Assembly: GCF_032854445.1 (NCBI RefSeq)
Contig: NW_027018113.1
Location: 64,001 to 77,880, forward strand
DNA length: 13,880 bases
Source: Liolophura sinensis
Lineage: Eukaryota > Mollusca > Polyplacophora > Chitonida > Chitonidae
Direction of reading: 5' to 3'
Part shown: positions 1 through 7,672 of the stretch, piece after piece
Position numbering within the stretch: the stretch's first letter is position 1
Layout of the letters: each line of letters opens with the position of its first letter
Notes under the pieces: generated by a model
Seen by the model: only the letters and a program-made list of their open reading frames with translations
Databases searched by the model: none
What the model was told of the DNA's origin: nothing
Made by a program: the position numbers and the translations under genes

Positions 1-61
1 ATGCCTGACCCAATTGCGCATCTTTTGGCACCTTACTGATGTGGGTCAGTGTTCAATTGTA

Positions 62-71
62 CTTTTTACAG
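62..71 (+). promoter_or_regulatory. 3' splice-acceptor-like motif (pyrimidine run then ACAG)
   Basis: CTTTTTACAG at 62-71 resembles a short polypyrimidine tract plus CAG acceptor and is present in all units seen. It lies about 30 bases upstream of the TATA-like box, so the two signals would not obviously serve the same transcript. Confidence 0.25.
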
Positions 72-99
72 CAGACTGTATCAAGTACCTTGTGTTTTT

Positions 100-109
100 T
101 ATATAAAAA
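100..109 (+). promoter_or_regulatory. TATA-box-like motif, one per unit (shown in unit 1)
   Basis: TATATAAAAA fits the TATAWAAR core-promoter consensus and sits after a T run. It is kept in every unit; units 8 and 26 read TATATAAGAA. If used, transcription would start about 30 bp downstream, near the CTACATGTAG palindrome. Conservation within a homogenised array is not evidence of selection, and AT-rich matches arise easily by chance. Confidence 0.35.
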
Positions 110-122
110 TGGTGTGGTTTTT

Positions 123-132
123 CTACATGTAG
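123..132. other. Perfect 10-bp palindrome CTACATGTAG
   Basis: CTACATGTAG is its own reverse complement and recurs in every unit, about 20 bp after the TATA-like box. The core TACATGTA occurs again at 292-299, 168 bp away. It could be a dimeric protein-binding site; no factor is assigned. Confidence 0.7.
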
Positions 133-179
133 ATAAAGAGATTAAGTTTATCTTCGACTTAGAAGTAAGACATTTGCTG

Positions 180-186
180 GGTGAGT
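180..186 (+). promoter_or_regulatory. 5' splice-donor-like motif G|GTGAGT
   Basis: CTGG|GTGAGT is a strong match to the metazoan donor consensus and is retained throughout the array. With the acceptor-like AG ending at 71 it would bound an exon of about 109 bases. With the acceptor-like AG of the preceding unit it would bound one of about 186 bases. No transcript evidence is available from sequence alone. Confidence 0.3.
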
Positions 187-190
187 TAAA

Positions 191-224
191 TGGGCTTGGC
201 CCAAAGATTTGACATCTTCTGGGC
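191..224. other. Alternating short inverted repeats TGGGC/GCCCA/TGGGC
   Basis: TGGGC (191-195), GCCCA (199-203) and TGGGC (220-224) can form two mutually exclusive 5-bp stems, one with a 3-base loop and one with a 16-base loop. The stems are too short to call a structured RNA. Unit 24 changes the first arm (TAGGC). Confidence 0.55.
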
Positions 225-282
225 TACCGAAGGGCACATAACTTATAATCAAAAGTTGAATATAGTAATGACCAGTCGCGAT

Positions 283-300
283 TGTACATAGTACATGTAG
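283..300. other. Overlapping inverted repeats around TACATGTA
   Basis: TGTAC-ATA-GTACA (283-295) overlaps TACATGTA (292-299). GTACAT is also directly repeated at 284-289 and 291-296. In units with GATGGTAC the outer pair is lost. Unit 23 loses one base here. Dense dyad symmetry of this sort is a possible protein-binding or cruciform-prone spot. Confidence 0.6.
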
Positions 301-341
301 CCGATTTCAATTAGCAAAAGGACCAGGCAAAAATCCAAAAG

Positions 342-357
342 TGGAAAAAATGTTCCA
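342..357. other. Hairpin TGGAA-AAAATG-TTCCA, broken in AA-block units
   Basis: A 5-bp stem with a 6-base loop precedes the GTAAGA motif. In units 2, 6, 7, 16 and 24 the left arm becomes TAAAA. In four of these the right arm is also changed to CTCCA, but pairing is not restored, so there is no compensatory evidence for the stem. Confidence 0.4.
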
Positions 358-365
358 ATGCTGCT

Positions 366-372
366 GGTAAGA
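366..372 (+). promoter_or_regulatory. 5' splice-donor-like motif G|GTAAGA
   Basis: CTGCTG|GTAAGA matches the donor consensus and is intact in 24 of the 25 complete units; unit 7 has GTATGA. An ATTTTG with some likeness to an Sm-binding site follows at 387-392. Both motifs are short enough to occur by chance. Confidence 0.28.
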
Positions 373-442
373 GGCTAATCTGACGTATTTTGTGACGAGA
401 AATCGAATGGTGCAAACCGCGTTGCTCTCCGACCAATACTTT

Positions 443-454
443 TGGCTGTAGCCA
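443..454. other. Hairpin TGGCT-GT-AGCCA
   Basis: Perfect 5-bp arms with a 2-base centre, unchanged in the units examined. A loop this small makes a cruciform unlikely, and a dimeric binding site is more plausible. On the minus strand it sits at the 5' side of a region with some tRNA-like wording. Confidence 0.5.
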
Positions 455-481
455 CAATTGAATCATCATTTATGTCAAAAT

Positions 482-487
482 CACGTG
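482..487. promoter_or_regulatory. E-box CACGTG
   Basis: CACGTG is the canonical bHLH/bZIP binding palindrome, present once per unit and containing a retained CpG. CCATGG follows at 507-512. Functional binding is not shown; a 6-bp site is expected by chance every few kilobases. Confidence 0.3.
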
Positions 488-532
488 CCCAGCAACGGCT
501 CTTACTCCATGGAAACCAAGGAAATTTGCAAT

Positions 533-542
533 TTTTCAACAG
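533..542 (+). promoter_or_regulatory. 3' splice-acceptor-like motif, lost in some units
   Basis: TTTTCAACAG at 533-542 resembles an acceptor. In units 4, 5, 9, 11, 20 and 22 the final G is C (CAACAC), abolishing the AG. A required splice site should not vary this way, so it is probably incidental or used only in some units. Confidence 0.18.
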
Positions 543-548
543 CTGGAG

Positions 549-1096
549 ATGCCTGGCCCAATTGCGCATCTTTTGGCACCTTATTGATGTGGGTCAGTGT
601 TCAATTGTACTTTTTACAGCAGACTGTATCAAGTACCTTGTGGTTTTTATATAAAAATGGTGTGGTTTTTCTACATGTAGATAAAGACATTGAGTTTATC
701 TTCGACTTAGAAGTAAGACATTTGCTGGGTGAGTTAAATGGGCTTGGCCCAAAGATTTGACGTCTTCTGGGCTACCGAAGGGCACATAACTTATAATCAA
801 AAGTTGAATATAGTAATGACCAGTCGCGATGGTACATAGTACATGTAGCCGATTTCAATTAGCAAAAGGACCAGGCAAAAATCCAAAAGTAAAAAAAATG
901 CTCCAATCGTGCTGGTAAGAGGCTAATCCGACGTATTTTGTGACGAGAAATCGAATGGTGCAAACCGCGTTGCTCTCCGACCAATACTTTTGGCTGTAGC
1001 CACAATTGAATCATCATTTATGTCAAAATCACGTGCCCAGCAACGGCTCTTACTCCATGGAAACCAAGGAAATTTGCAATTTTTCAACAGCTGAAG
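549..1096. repeat. Unit 2, D form with AA-block
   Basis: It begins GCCTGGCC, has the GGTTTTTA variant before the TATA box, GACGTC in place of GACATC, GATGGTAC, and the linked block variant in which GTGG becomes GTAA, TGTTCC becomes TGCTCC and AATGC becomes AATCG (offsets 343-361). A private G-to-A makes CAGCTGAAG at 1088-1096, which puts a TGA in the plus-strand 70-codon frame, so that ORF is absent only because of this base. Confidence 0.96.
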
Positions 1097-1644
1097 ATGC
1101 CTGACCCAATTGCGCATCTTTTGGCACCTTATTGATGTGGGTCAGTGTTCAATTGTACTTTTTACAGCAGACTGTATCAAGTACCTTGTGTTTTTTATAT
1201 AAAAATGGTGTGGTTTTTCTACATGTAGATAAAGACATTGAGTTTATCTTCGACTTAGAAGTAAGACATTTGCTGGGTGAGTTAAATGGGCTTGGCCCAA
1301 AGATTTGACGTCTTCTGGGCTACCGAAGGGCACATAACTTATAATCAAAAGTTGAATATAGTAATGACCAGTCGCGATGGTACATAGTACATGTAGCCGA
1401 TTTCAATTAGCAAAAGGACCAGGCAAAAATCCAAAAGTGGAAAAAATGTTCCAATGCTGCTGGTAAGAGGCTAATCCGACGTATTTTGTGACGAGAAATC
1501 GAATGGTGCAAACCGCGTTGCTCTCCGACCAATACTTTTGGCTGTAGCCACAATTGAATCATCATTTATGTCAAAATCACGTGCCCAGCAACGGCTCTTA
1601 CTCCATGGAAACCAAGGAAATTTCCAATTTTTCAACAGCTGGAG
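1097..1644. repeat. Unit 3, D form, hybrid state
   Basis: It has the D form, GACGTC and GATGGTAC like unit 2, but keeps the common GTGGAAAAAA...AATGCTG block. It therefore switches haplotype within about 60 bp (offsets 283 to 343). TTTCCAA at offset 528 changes Cys to Trp in the minus-strand ORF. Confidence 0.96.
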
Positions 1645-2192
1645 ATGCCTGACCCAATTGCGCATCTTTTGGCACCTTATTGATGTGGGTCAGTGTTCAA
1701 TTGTACTTTTTACAGCAGACTGTATCAAGTACCTTGTGTTTTTTATATAAAAATGGTGTGGTTTTTCTACATGTAGATAAAGAGATTAAGTTTATCTTCG
1801 ACTTAGAAGTAAGACATTTGCTGGGTGAGTTAAATGGGCTTGGCCCAAAGATTTGACATCTTCTGGGCTACCGAAGGGCACATAACTTATAATCAAAAGT
1901 TGAATATAGTAATGACCAGTCGCGATTGTACATAGTACATGTAGCCGACTTCAATTAGCAAAAGGACCAGGCAAAAATCCAAAAGTGGAAAAAATGTTCC
2001 AATGCTGCTGGTAAGAGGCTAATCCGACGTATTTTGTGACGAGAAATCGAATGGTGCAAACCGCGCTGCTCTCCGACCAATACTTTTGGCTGTAGCCACA
2101 ATTGAATCATCATTTATGTCAAAATCACGTGCCCAGCAACGGCTCTTACTCCATGGAAACCAAGGAAATTTGCAATTTTTCAACACCTGGAG
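1645..2192. repeat. Unit 4, K form
   Basis: It resembles unit 1 across most of its length, with GTTGAA, ATTGTAC and the common block. It differs by CCGCGCT at offset 422 and CACCTGG at 542, which turns the acceptor-like AG into AC. A private T-to-C gives GCCGACTTC near 1949. Confidence 0.96.
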
Positions 2193-2739
2193 ATGCCTGA
2201 CCCAATTGCGCATCTTTTGGCACCTTATTGATGTGGGTCAGTGTTCAATTGTACTTTTTACAGCAGACTGTATCAAGTACCTTGTGTTTTTTATATAAAA
2301 ATGGTGTGGTTTTTCTACATGTAGATAAAGACATTGAGTTTATCTTCGACTTAGAAGTAAGACATTTGCTGGGTGAGTTAAATGGGCTTGGCCCAAAGAT
2401 TTGACATCTTCTGGGCTACCGAAGGGCACATAACTTATAATCAAAAGTTGAATATAGTAATGACCAGTCGCGATTGTACATAGTACATGTAGCCGATTTC
2501 AATTAGCAAAAGGACCAGGCAAAAATCCAAAAGTGGAAAAAATGTTCCAATGCTGCTGGTAAGAGGCAATCCGACGTATTTTGTGACGAGAAATCGAATG
2601 GTGCAAACAGCGTTGCTCTCCGAGCAATACTTTTGGCTGTAGCCACAATTGAATCATCAATTATGTCAAAATCACGTGCCCAGCAACGGCTCTTACTCCA
2701 TGGAAACCAAGGAAATTTACAATTTTTCAACACCTGGAG
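2193..2739. repeat. Unit 5, D form, 547 bp
   Basis: It is one base short: GAGGCTAAT has become GAGGCAAT after 2567. That shift extends the minus-strand ORF from 64 to 85 codons by bypassing its usual stop. It has ACAGCGTT at offset 418, CCGAGC at 433, ATCAATTA at 469, TTTACAA at 528 and CACC at 542, a variant set shared with unit 9. Confidence 0.96.
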
Positions 2740-3288
2740 ATGCCTGGCCCAATTGCGCATCTTTTGGCACCTTATTGATGTGGGTCAGTGTTCAATTGTA
2801 CTTTTTACAGCAGACTGTATCAAGTACCTTGTGTTTTTTATATAAAAATGGTGTGGTTTTTCTACATGTAGATAAAGACATTGAGTTTATCTTCGACTTA
2901 GAAGTAAGACATTTGCTGGGTGAGTTAAATGGGCTTGGCCCAAAGATTTGACGTCTTCTGGGCTACCGAAGGGCACATAACTTATAATCAAAAGTTGAAT
3001 ATAGTAATGACCAGTCGCGATGGTACATAGTACATGTAGCCGATTTCAATTAGCAAAAAGGACCAGGCAAAAATCCAAAAGTAAAAAAAATGTTCCAATC
3101 GTGCTGGTAAGAGGCTAATCCGACGTATTTTGTGACGAGAAATCGAATGGTGCAAACCGCGCTGCTCTCCGACCAATACTTTTGGCTGTAGCCACAATTG
3201 AATCATCATTTATGTCAAAATCACGTGCCCAGCAACGGCTCTTACTCCATGGAAACCAAGGAAATTTGCAATTTTTCAACAGCTGGAG
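2740..3288. repeat. Unit 6, D form with AA-block, 549 bp
   Basis: It begins GCCTGGCC, then GACGTC, GATGGTAC, the AA-block in its rare version retaining TGTTCC, and CCGCGCT. Only unit 24 shares this exact block version. One extra A lies in the run at 3055-3059. Confidence 0.96.
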
Positions 3289-3836
3289 ATGCCTGACCCA
3301 ATTGCGCATCTTTTGGCACCTTATTGATGTGGGTCAGTGTTCAATTGTACTTTTTACAGCAGACTGTATCAAGTACCTTGTGTTTTTTATATAAAAATGG
3401 TGTGGTTTTTCTACATGTAGATAAAGAGATTAAGTTTATCTTCGACTTAGAAGTAAGACATTTGCTGGGTGAGTTAAATGGGCTTGGCCCAAAGATTTGA
3501 CATCTTCTGGGCTACCGAAGGGCACATAACTTATAATCAAAAGTTGAATATAGTAATGACCAGTCGCGATGGTACATAGTACATGTAGCCGATTTCAATT
3601 AGCAAAAGGACCAGGCAAAAATCCAAAAGTAAAAAAAATGCTCCAATCGTGCTGGTATGAGGCTAATCCGACGTATTTTGTGACGAGAAATCGAATGGTG
3701 CAAACCGCGTTGCTCTCCGACCAATACTTTTGGCTGTAGCCACAATTGAATCATCATTTATGTCAAAATCACGTGCCCAGCAACGGCTCTTACTCCATGG
3801 AAACCAAGGAAATTTGCAATTTTTCAACAGCTGGAG
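3289..3836. repeat. Unit 7, K form with AA-block
   Basis: It is the only K-form unit carrying the AA-block (with TGCTCC) and GATGGTAC, so a crossover lies between offsets 214 and 283. A private change makes the second donor-like site GGTATGAGG instead of GGTAAGAGG near 3655, the only copy where that motif is altered. Confidence 0.96.
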
Positions 3837-4384
3837 ATGCCTGACCCAATTGCGCATCTTTTGGCACCTTATTGATGTGGGTCAGTGTTCAATTGTACTT
3901 TTTACAGCAGACTGTATCAAGTACCTTGTGTTTTTTATATAAGAATGGTGTGGTTTTTCTACATGTAGATAAAGAGATTAAGTTTATCTTCGACTTAGAA
4001 GTAAGACATTTGCTGGGTGAGTTAAATGGGCTTGGCCCAAAGATTTGACATCTTCTGGGCTACCGAAGGGCACATAACTTATAATCAAAAGATGAATATA
4101 GTAATGACCAGTCGCGATTGTACATAGTACATGTAGCCGATTTCAATTAGCAAAAGGACCAGGCAAATATCCAAAAGTGGAAAAAATGTTCCAATGCTGC
4201 TGGTAAGAGGCTAATCCGACGTATTTTGTGACGAGAAATCGAATGGTGCAAACCGCGTTGCTCTCCGAGCAATACTTTTGGCTGTAGCCACAATTGAATC
4301 ATCAATTATGTCAAAATCACGTGCCCAGCAACGGCTCTTACTCCATGGAAACCAAGGAAATTTGCAATTTTTCAACAGCTGGAG
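3837..4384. repeat. Unit 8, K form, GATGAA subtype
   Basis: It is the first unit of a run with GATGAA at 255, AAATATCC at 332, CCGAGC at 433 and ATCAATTA at 469. Its TATA box reads TATATAAGAA, shared only with the partial unit at the right end. From about 4040 onward it matches unit 10 with no difference seen up to its last base. Confidence 0.96.
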
Positions 4385-4932
4385 ATGCCTGACCCAATTG
4401 CGCATCTTTTGGCACCTTATTGATGTGGGTCAGTGTTCAATTGTACTTTTTACAGCAGACTGTATCAAGTACCTTGTGGTTTTTATATAAAAATGGTGTG
4501 GTTTTTCTACATGTAGATAAAGAGATTAAGTTTATCTTCGACTTAGAAGTAAGACATTTACTGGGTGAGTTAAATGGGCTTGGCCCAAAGATTTGACATC
4601 TTCTGGGCTACCGAAGGGCACATAACTTATAATCAAAAGATGAATATAGTAATGACCAGTCGCGATTGTACATAGTACATGTAGCCGATTTCAATTAGCA
4701 AAAGGACCAGGCAAATATCCAAAAGTGGAAAAAATGTTCCAATGCTGCTGGTAAGAGGCTAATCCGACGTATTTTGTGACGAGAAATCGAATGGTGCAAA
4801 CAGCGTTGCTCTCCGAGCAATACTTTTGGCTGTAGCCACAATTGAATCATCAATTATGTCAAAATCACGTGCCCAGCAACGGCTCTTACTCCATGGAAAC
4901 CAAGGAAATTTACAATTTTTCAACACCTGGAG
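4385..4932. repeat. Unit 9, K form, first copy of the local dimer
   Basis: It carries GGTTTTTA at 95, GATGAA, AAATATCC, CCGAGC, ATCAATTA, TTTACAA and CACC. Compared with unit 11 I found only two differences: CATTTACTGG near 4559 and ACAGCGTT at offset 418. Confidence 0.96.
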
Positions 4933-5480
4933 ATGCCTTGCCCAATTGCGCATCTTTTGGCACCTTATTGATGTGGGTCAGTGTTCAATTGTACTTTTTA
5001 CAGCAGACTGTATCAAGTACCTTGTGTTTTTTATATAAAAATGGTGTGGTTTTTCTACATGTAGATAAAGACATTGAGTTTATCTTCGACTTAGAAGTAA
5101 GACATTTGCTGGGTGAGTTAAATGGGCTTGGCCCAAAGATTTGACATCTTCTGGGCTACCGAAGGGCACATAACTTATAATCAAAAGATGAATATAGTAA
5201 TGACCAGTCGCGATTGTACATAGTACATGTAGCCGATTTCAATTAGCAAAAGGACCAGGCAAATATCCAAAAGTGGAAAAAATGTTCCAATGCTGCTGGT
5301 AAGAGGCTAATCCGACGTATTTTGTGACGAGAAATCGAATGGTGCAAACCGCGTTGCTCTCCGAGCAATACTTTTGGCTGTAGCCACAATTGAATCATCA
5401 ATTATGTCAAAATCACGTGCCCAGCAACGGCTCTTACTCCATGGAAACCAAGGAAATTTGCAATTTTTCAACAGCTGGAG
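4933..5480. repeat. Unit 10, D form
   Basis: It begins GCCTTGCC, a start shared only with unit 12. The D form is combined with GATGAA and AAATATCC, otherwise usually found with the K form. It ends TTTGCAA and CAGC. Confidence 0.96.
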
Positions 5481-6028
5481 ATGCCTGACCCAATTGCGCA
5501 TCTTTTGGCACCTTATTGATGTGGGTCAGTGTTCAATTGTACTTTTTACAGCAGACTGTATCAAGTACCTTGTGGTTTTTATATAAAAATGGTGTGGTTT
5601 TTCTACATGTAGATAAAGAGATTAAGTTTATCTTCGACTTAGAAGTAAGACATTTGCTGGGTGAGTTAAATGGGCTTGGCCCAAAGATTTGACATCTTCT
5701 GGGCTACCGAAGGGCACATAACTTATAATCAAAAGATGAATATAGTAATGACCAGTCGCGATTGTACATAGTACATGTAGCCGATTTCAATTAGCAAAAG
5801 GACCAGGCAAATATCCAAAAGTGGAAAAAATGTTCCAATGCTGCTGGTAAGAGGCTAATCCGACGTATTTTGTGACGAGAAATCGAATGGTGCAAACCGC
5901 GTTGCTCTCCGAGCAATACTTTTGGCTGTAGCCACAATTGAATCATCAATTATGTCAAAATCACGTGCCCAGCAACGGCTCTTACTCCATGGAAACCAAG
6001 GAAATTTACAATTTTTCAACACCTGGAG
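5481..6028. repeat. Unit 11, K form, second copy of the local dimer
   Basis: It is nearly identical to unit 9, two units upstream (two base differences seen), including the GGTTTTTA, TTTACAA and CACC states. Its neighbour to the right again begins GCCTTGCC, as unit 10 does. Confidence 0.96.
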
Positions 6029-6576
6029 ATGCCTTGCCCAATTGCGCATCTTTTGGCACCTTATTGATGTGGGTCAGTGTTCAATTGTACTTTTTACAGC
6101 AGACTGTATCAAGTACCTTGTGTTTTTTATATAAAAATGGTGTGGTTTTTCTACATGTAGATAAACACATTGAGTTTATCTTCGACTTAGAAGTAAGACA
6201 TTTGCTGGGTGAGTTAAATGGGCTTGGCCCAAAGATTTGACGTCTTCTGGGCTACCGAAGGGCACATAACTTATAATCAAAAGTTGAATGTAGTAATGAC
6301 CAGTCGCGATGGTACATAGTACATGTAGCCGATTTCAATTAGCAAAAGGACCAGGCAAAAATCCAAAAGTGGAAAAAATGTTCCAATGCTGCTGGTAAGA
6401 GGCTAATCCGACGTATTTTGTGACGAGAAATCGAATGGTGCAAACCGCGCTGCTCTCCGACCAATACTTTTGGCTGTAGCCACAATTGAATCATCATTTA
6501 TGTCAAAATCACGTGCCCAGCAACGGCTCTTACTCCATGGAAACCAAGGAAATTTGCAATTTTTCAACAGCTGGAG
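6029..6576. repeat. Unit 12, D form, junction unit
   Basis: The first 210 bp follow unit 10 (GCCTTGCC start, D form, with a private G-to-C giving AAACACATT near 6164). The rest switches to GACGTC, GTTGAA, GATGGTAC, AAAAATCC and CCGCGCT. A private A-to-G gives GAATGTAG near 6290. The switch near 6240 marks the right edge of the two-unit duplication. Confidence 0.96.
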
Positions 6577-7124
6577 ATGCCTGACCCAATTGCGCATCTT
6601 TTGGCACCTTATTGATGTGGGTCAGTGTTCAATTGTACTTTTTACAGCAGACTGTATCAAGTACCTTGTGTTTTTTATATAAAAATGGTGTGGTTTTTCT
6701 ACATGTAGATAAAGACATTGAGTTTATCTTCGACTTAGAAGTAAGACATTTGCTGGGTGAGTTAAATGGGCTTGGCCCAAAGATTTGACATCTTCTGGGC
6801 TACCGAAGGGCACATAACTTATAATCAAAAGTTGAATATAGTAATGACCAGTCGCGATTGTACATAGTACATGTAGCCGATTTCAATTAGCAAAAGGACC
6901 AGGCAAAAATCCAAAAGTGGAAAAAATGTTCCAATGCTGCTGGTAAGAGGCTAATCCGACGTATTTTGTGACGAGAAATCGAATGGTGCAAACCGCGTTG
7001 CTCTCCGACCAATACTTTTGGCTGTAGCCACAATTGAATCATCATTTATGTCAAAATCACGTGCCCAGCAACGGCTCTTACTCCATGGAAACCAAGGAAA
7101 TTTGCAATTTTTCAACAGCTGGAG
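6577..7124. repeat. Unit 13, D form, consensus-like
   Basis: It carries the commonest base at nearly every variable site, with no private change noticed. It is a good representative of the array apart from being D rather than K. Confidence 0.96.
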
Positions 7125-7672
7125 ATGCCTGACCCAATTGCGCATCTTTTGGCACCTTATTGATGTGGGTCAGTGTTCAATTGTACTTTTTACAGCAGAC
7201 TGTATCAAGTACCTTGTGTTTTTTATATAAAAATGGTGTGGTTTTTCTACATGTAGATAAAGAGATTAAGTTTATCTTCGACTTAGAAGTAAGACATTTG
7301 CTGGGTGAGTTAAATGGGCTTGGCCCAAAGATTTGACATCTTCTGGGCTACCGAAGGGCACATAACTTATAATCAAAAGATGAATATAGTAATGACCAGT
7401 CGCGATTGTACATAGTACATGTAGCCGATTTCAATTAGCAAAAGGACCAGACAAAAATCCAAAAGTGGAAAAAATGTTCCAATGCTGCTGGTAAGAGGCT
7501 AATCCGACGTATTTTGTGACGAGAAATCGAATGGTGCAAACCGCGTTGCTCTCCGACCAATACTTTTGGCTGTAGCCACAATTGAATCATCATTTATGTC
7601 AAAATCACGTGCCCAGCAACGGCTCTTACTCCATGGAAACCAAGGAAATTTGCAATTTTTCAACAGCTGGAG
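7125..7672. repeat. Unit 14, K form, hybrid state
   Basis: GATGAA at offset 255 is joined to AAAAATCC at 332, whereas GATGAA otherwise goes with AAATATCC. A private G-to-A gives CCAGACAAA near 7450. Confidence 0.96.

Larger units (their letters stand above)
1..548. repeat. Unit 1, K form, reference unit for offsets
   Basis: It carries GAGATTAAG at 138-146, GACATC at 211-216, GTTGAA at 255-260, ATTGTAC at 281-287 and the GTGGAAAAAA block at 341-350. Downstream it has CCGCGTT, CCGACC, CATTTATG, TTTGCAA and CAGCTGG. Private changes are C at 36 (ACTGATG where others have ATTGATG) and T at 381 (TCTGACG where others have TCCGACG), which removes one CpG. GC by hand count is 218 of 548. Confidence 0.97.
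375..569 (-). other. Recurrent 64-codon minus-strand ORF, probably not a gene
   Basis: An ATG-started ORF (MRNWARHLQLLKN...) spans the unit boundary and is found in 24 of 25 units, including longer forms of 85, 67 and 87 codons in units 5, 24 and 25 caused by indels. I recognise no domain, signal peptide or membrane segment. Residue variants follow the DNA variants: Ala/Val, Leu/Val, Cys/Trp, Asn/Ile, Gly/Ala, Arg/Leu and Thr/Ala, with few silent changes, the opposite of purifying selection on protein. It overlaps a plus-strand ORF antisense. It may be a remnant of an ancestral exon. Confidence 0.2.
442..654 (+). other. Recurrent 70-codon plus-strand ORF, probably not a gene
   Basis: The frame opens at a TTG, not ATG. 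The first ATG is at 472-474 (MSKSRAQQR...), giving 60 codons. It runs antisense to the minus-strand ORF and ends just after the T run before the TATA-like box. Unit 2 has an in-frame TGA and units 22 and 24 have frameshifts. The C-terminal third is hydrophobic (VLFTADCIKYLVFFI), mostly from T-rich DNA. No homology recognised. Confidence 0.15.
458..760 (+). other. 100-codon plus-strand frame open in five places only
   Basis: This frame starts at TTG and is open at 458, 2649, 4842, 5938 and 12516. Elsewhere the common GCCTGACC supplies an in-frame TGA. It is open only where the following unit starts GCCTGGCC or GCCTTGCC, and those units are all D form. Its likely status is a chance frame or a decayed ancestral exon; it contains the GTGAGT motif region near its end. 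No domain recognised. Confidence 0.15.

Noticed and set aside
341-380. Helitron 3' end (hairpin then CTRRT)
   Set aside because: A TGGAA/TTCCA hairpin lies about 17 bases before CTAAT at 375-379, but the stem is only 5 bp, is broken in AA-block units, and no matching 5' end or AT insertion context exists inside the array.
436-460. Dinoflagellate spliced-leader likeness (TTTTGGCT and GTAGCCA)
   Set aside because: The two strings occur in the opposite order to that in the dinoflagellate leader and are explained by the TGGCT-GT-AGCCA inverted repeat.
1-548. Hammerhead ribozyme, as found in several animal satellites
   Set aside because: I looked on both strands for the CTGANGA core paired with a GAAA box. 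The nearest matches, CTGATGT in unit 1 only and CGAGAAATC, do not form the core, so there is no support.
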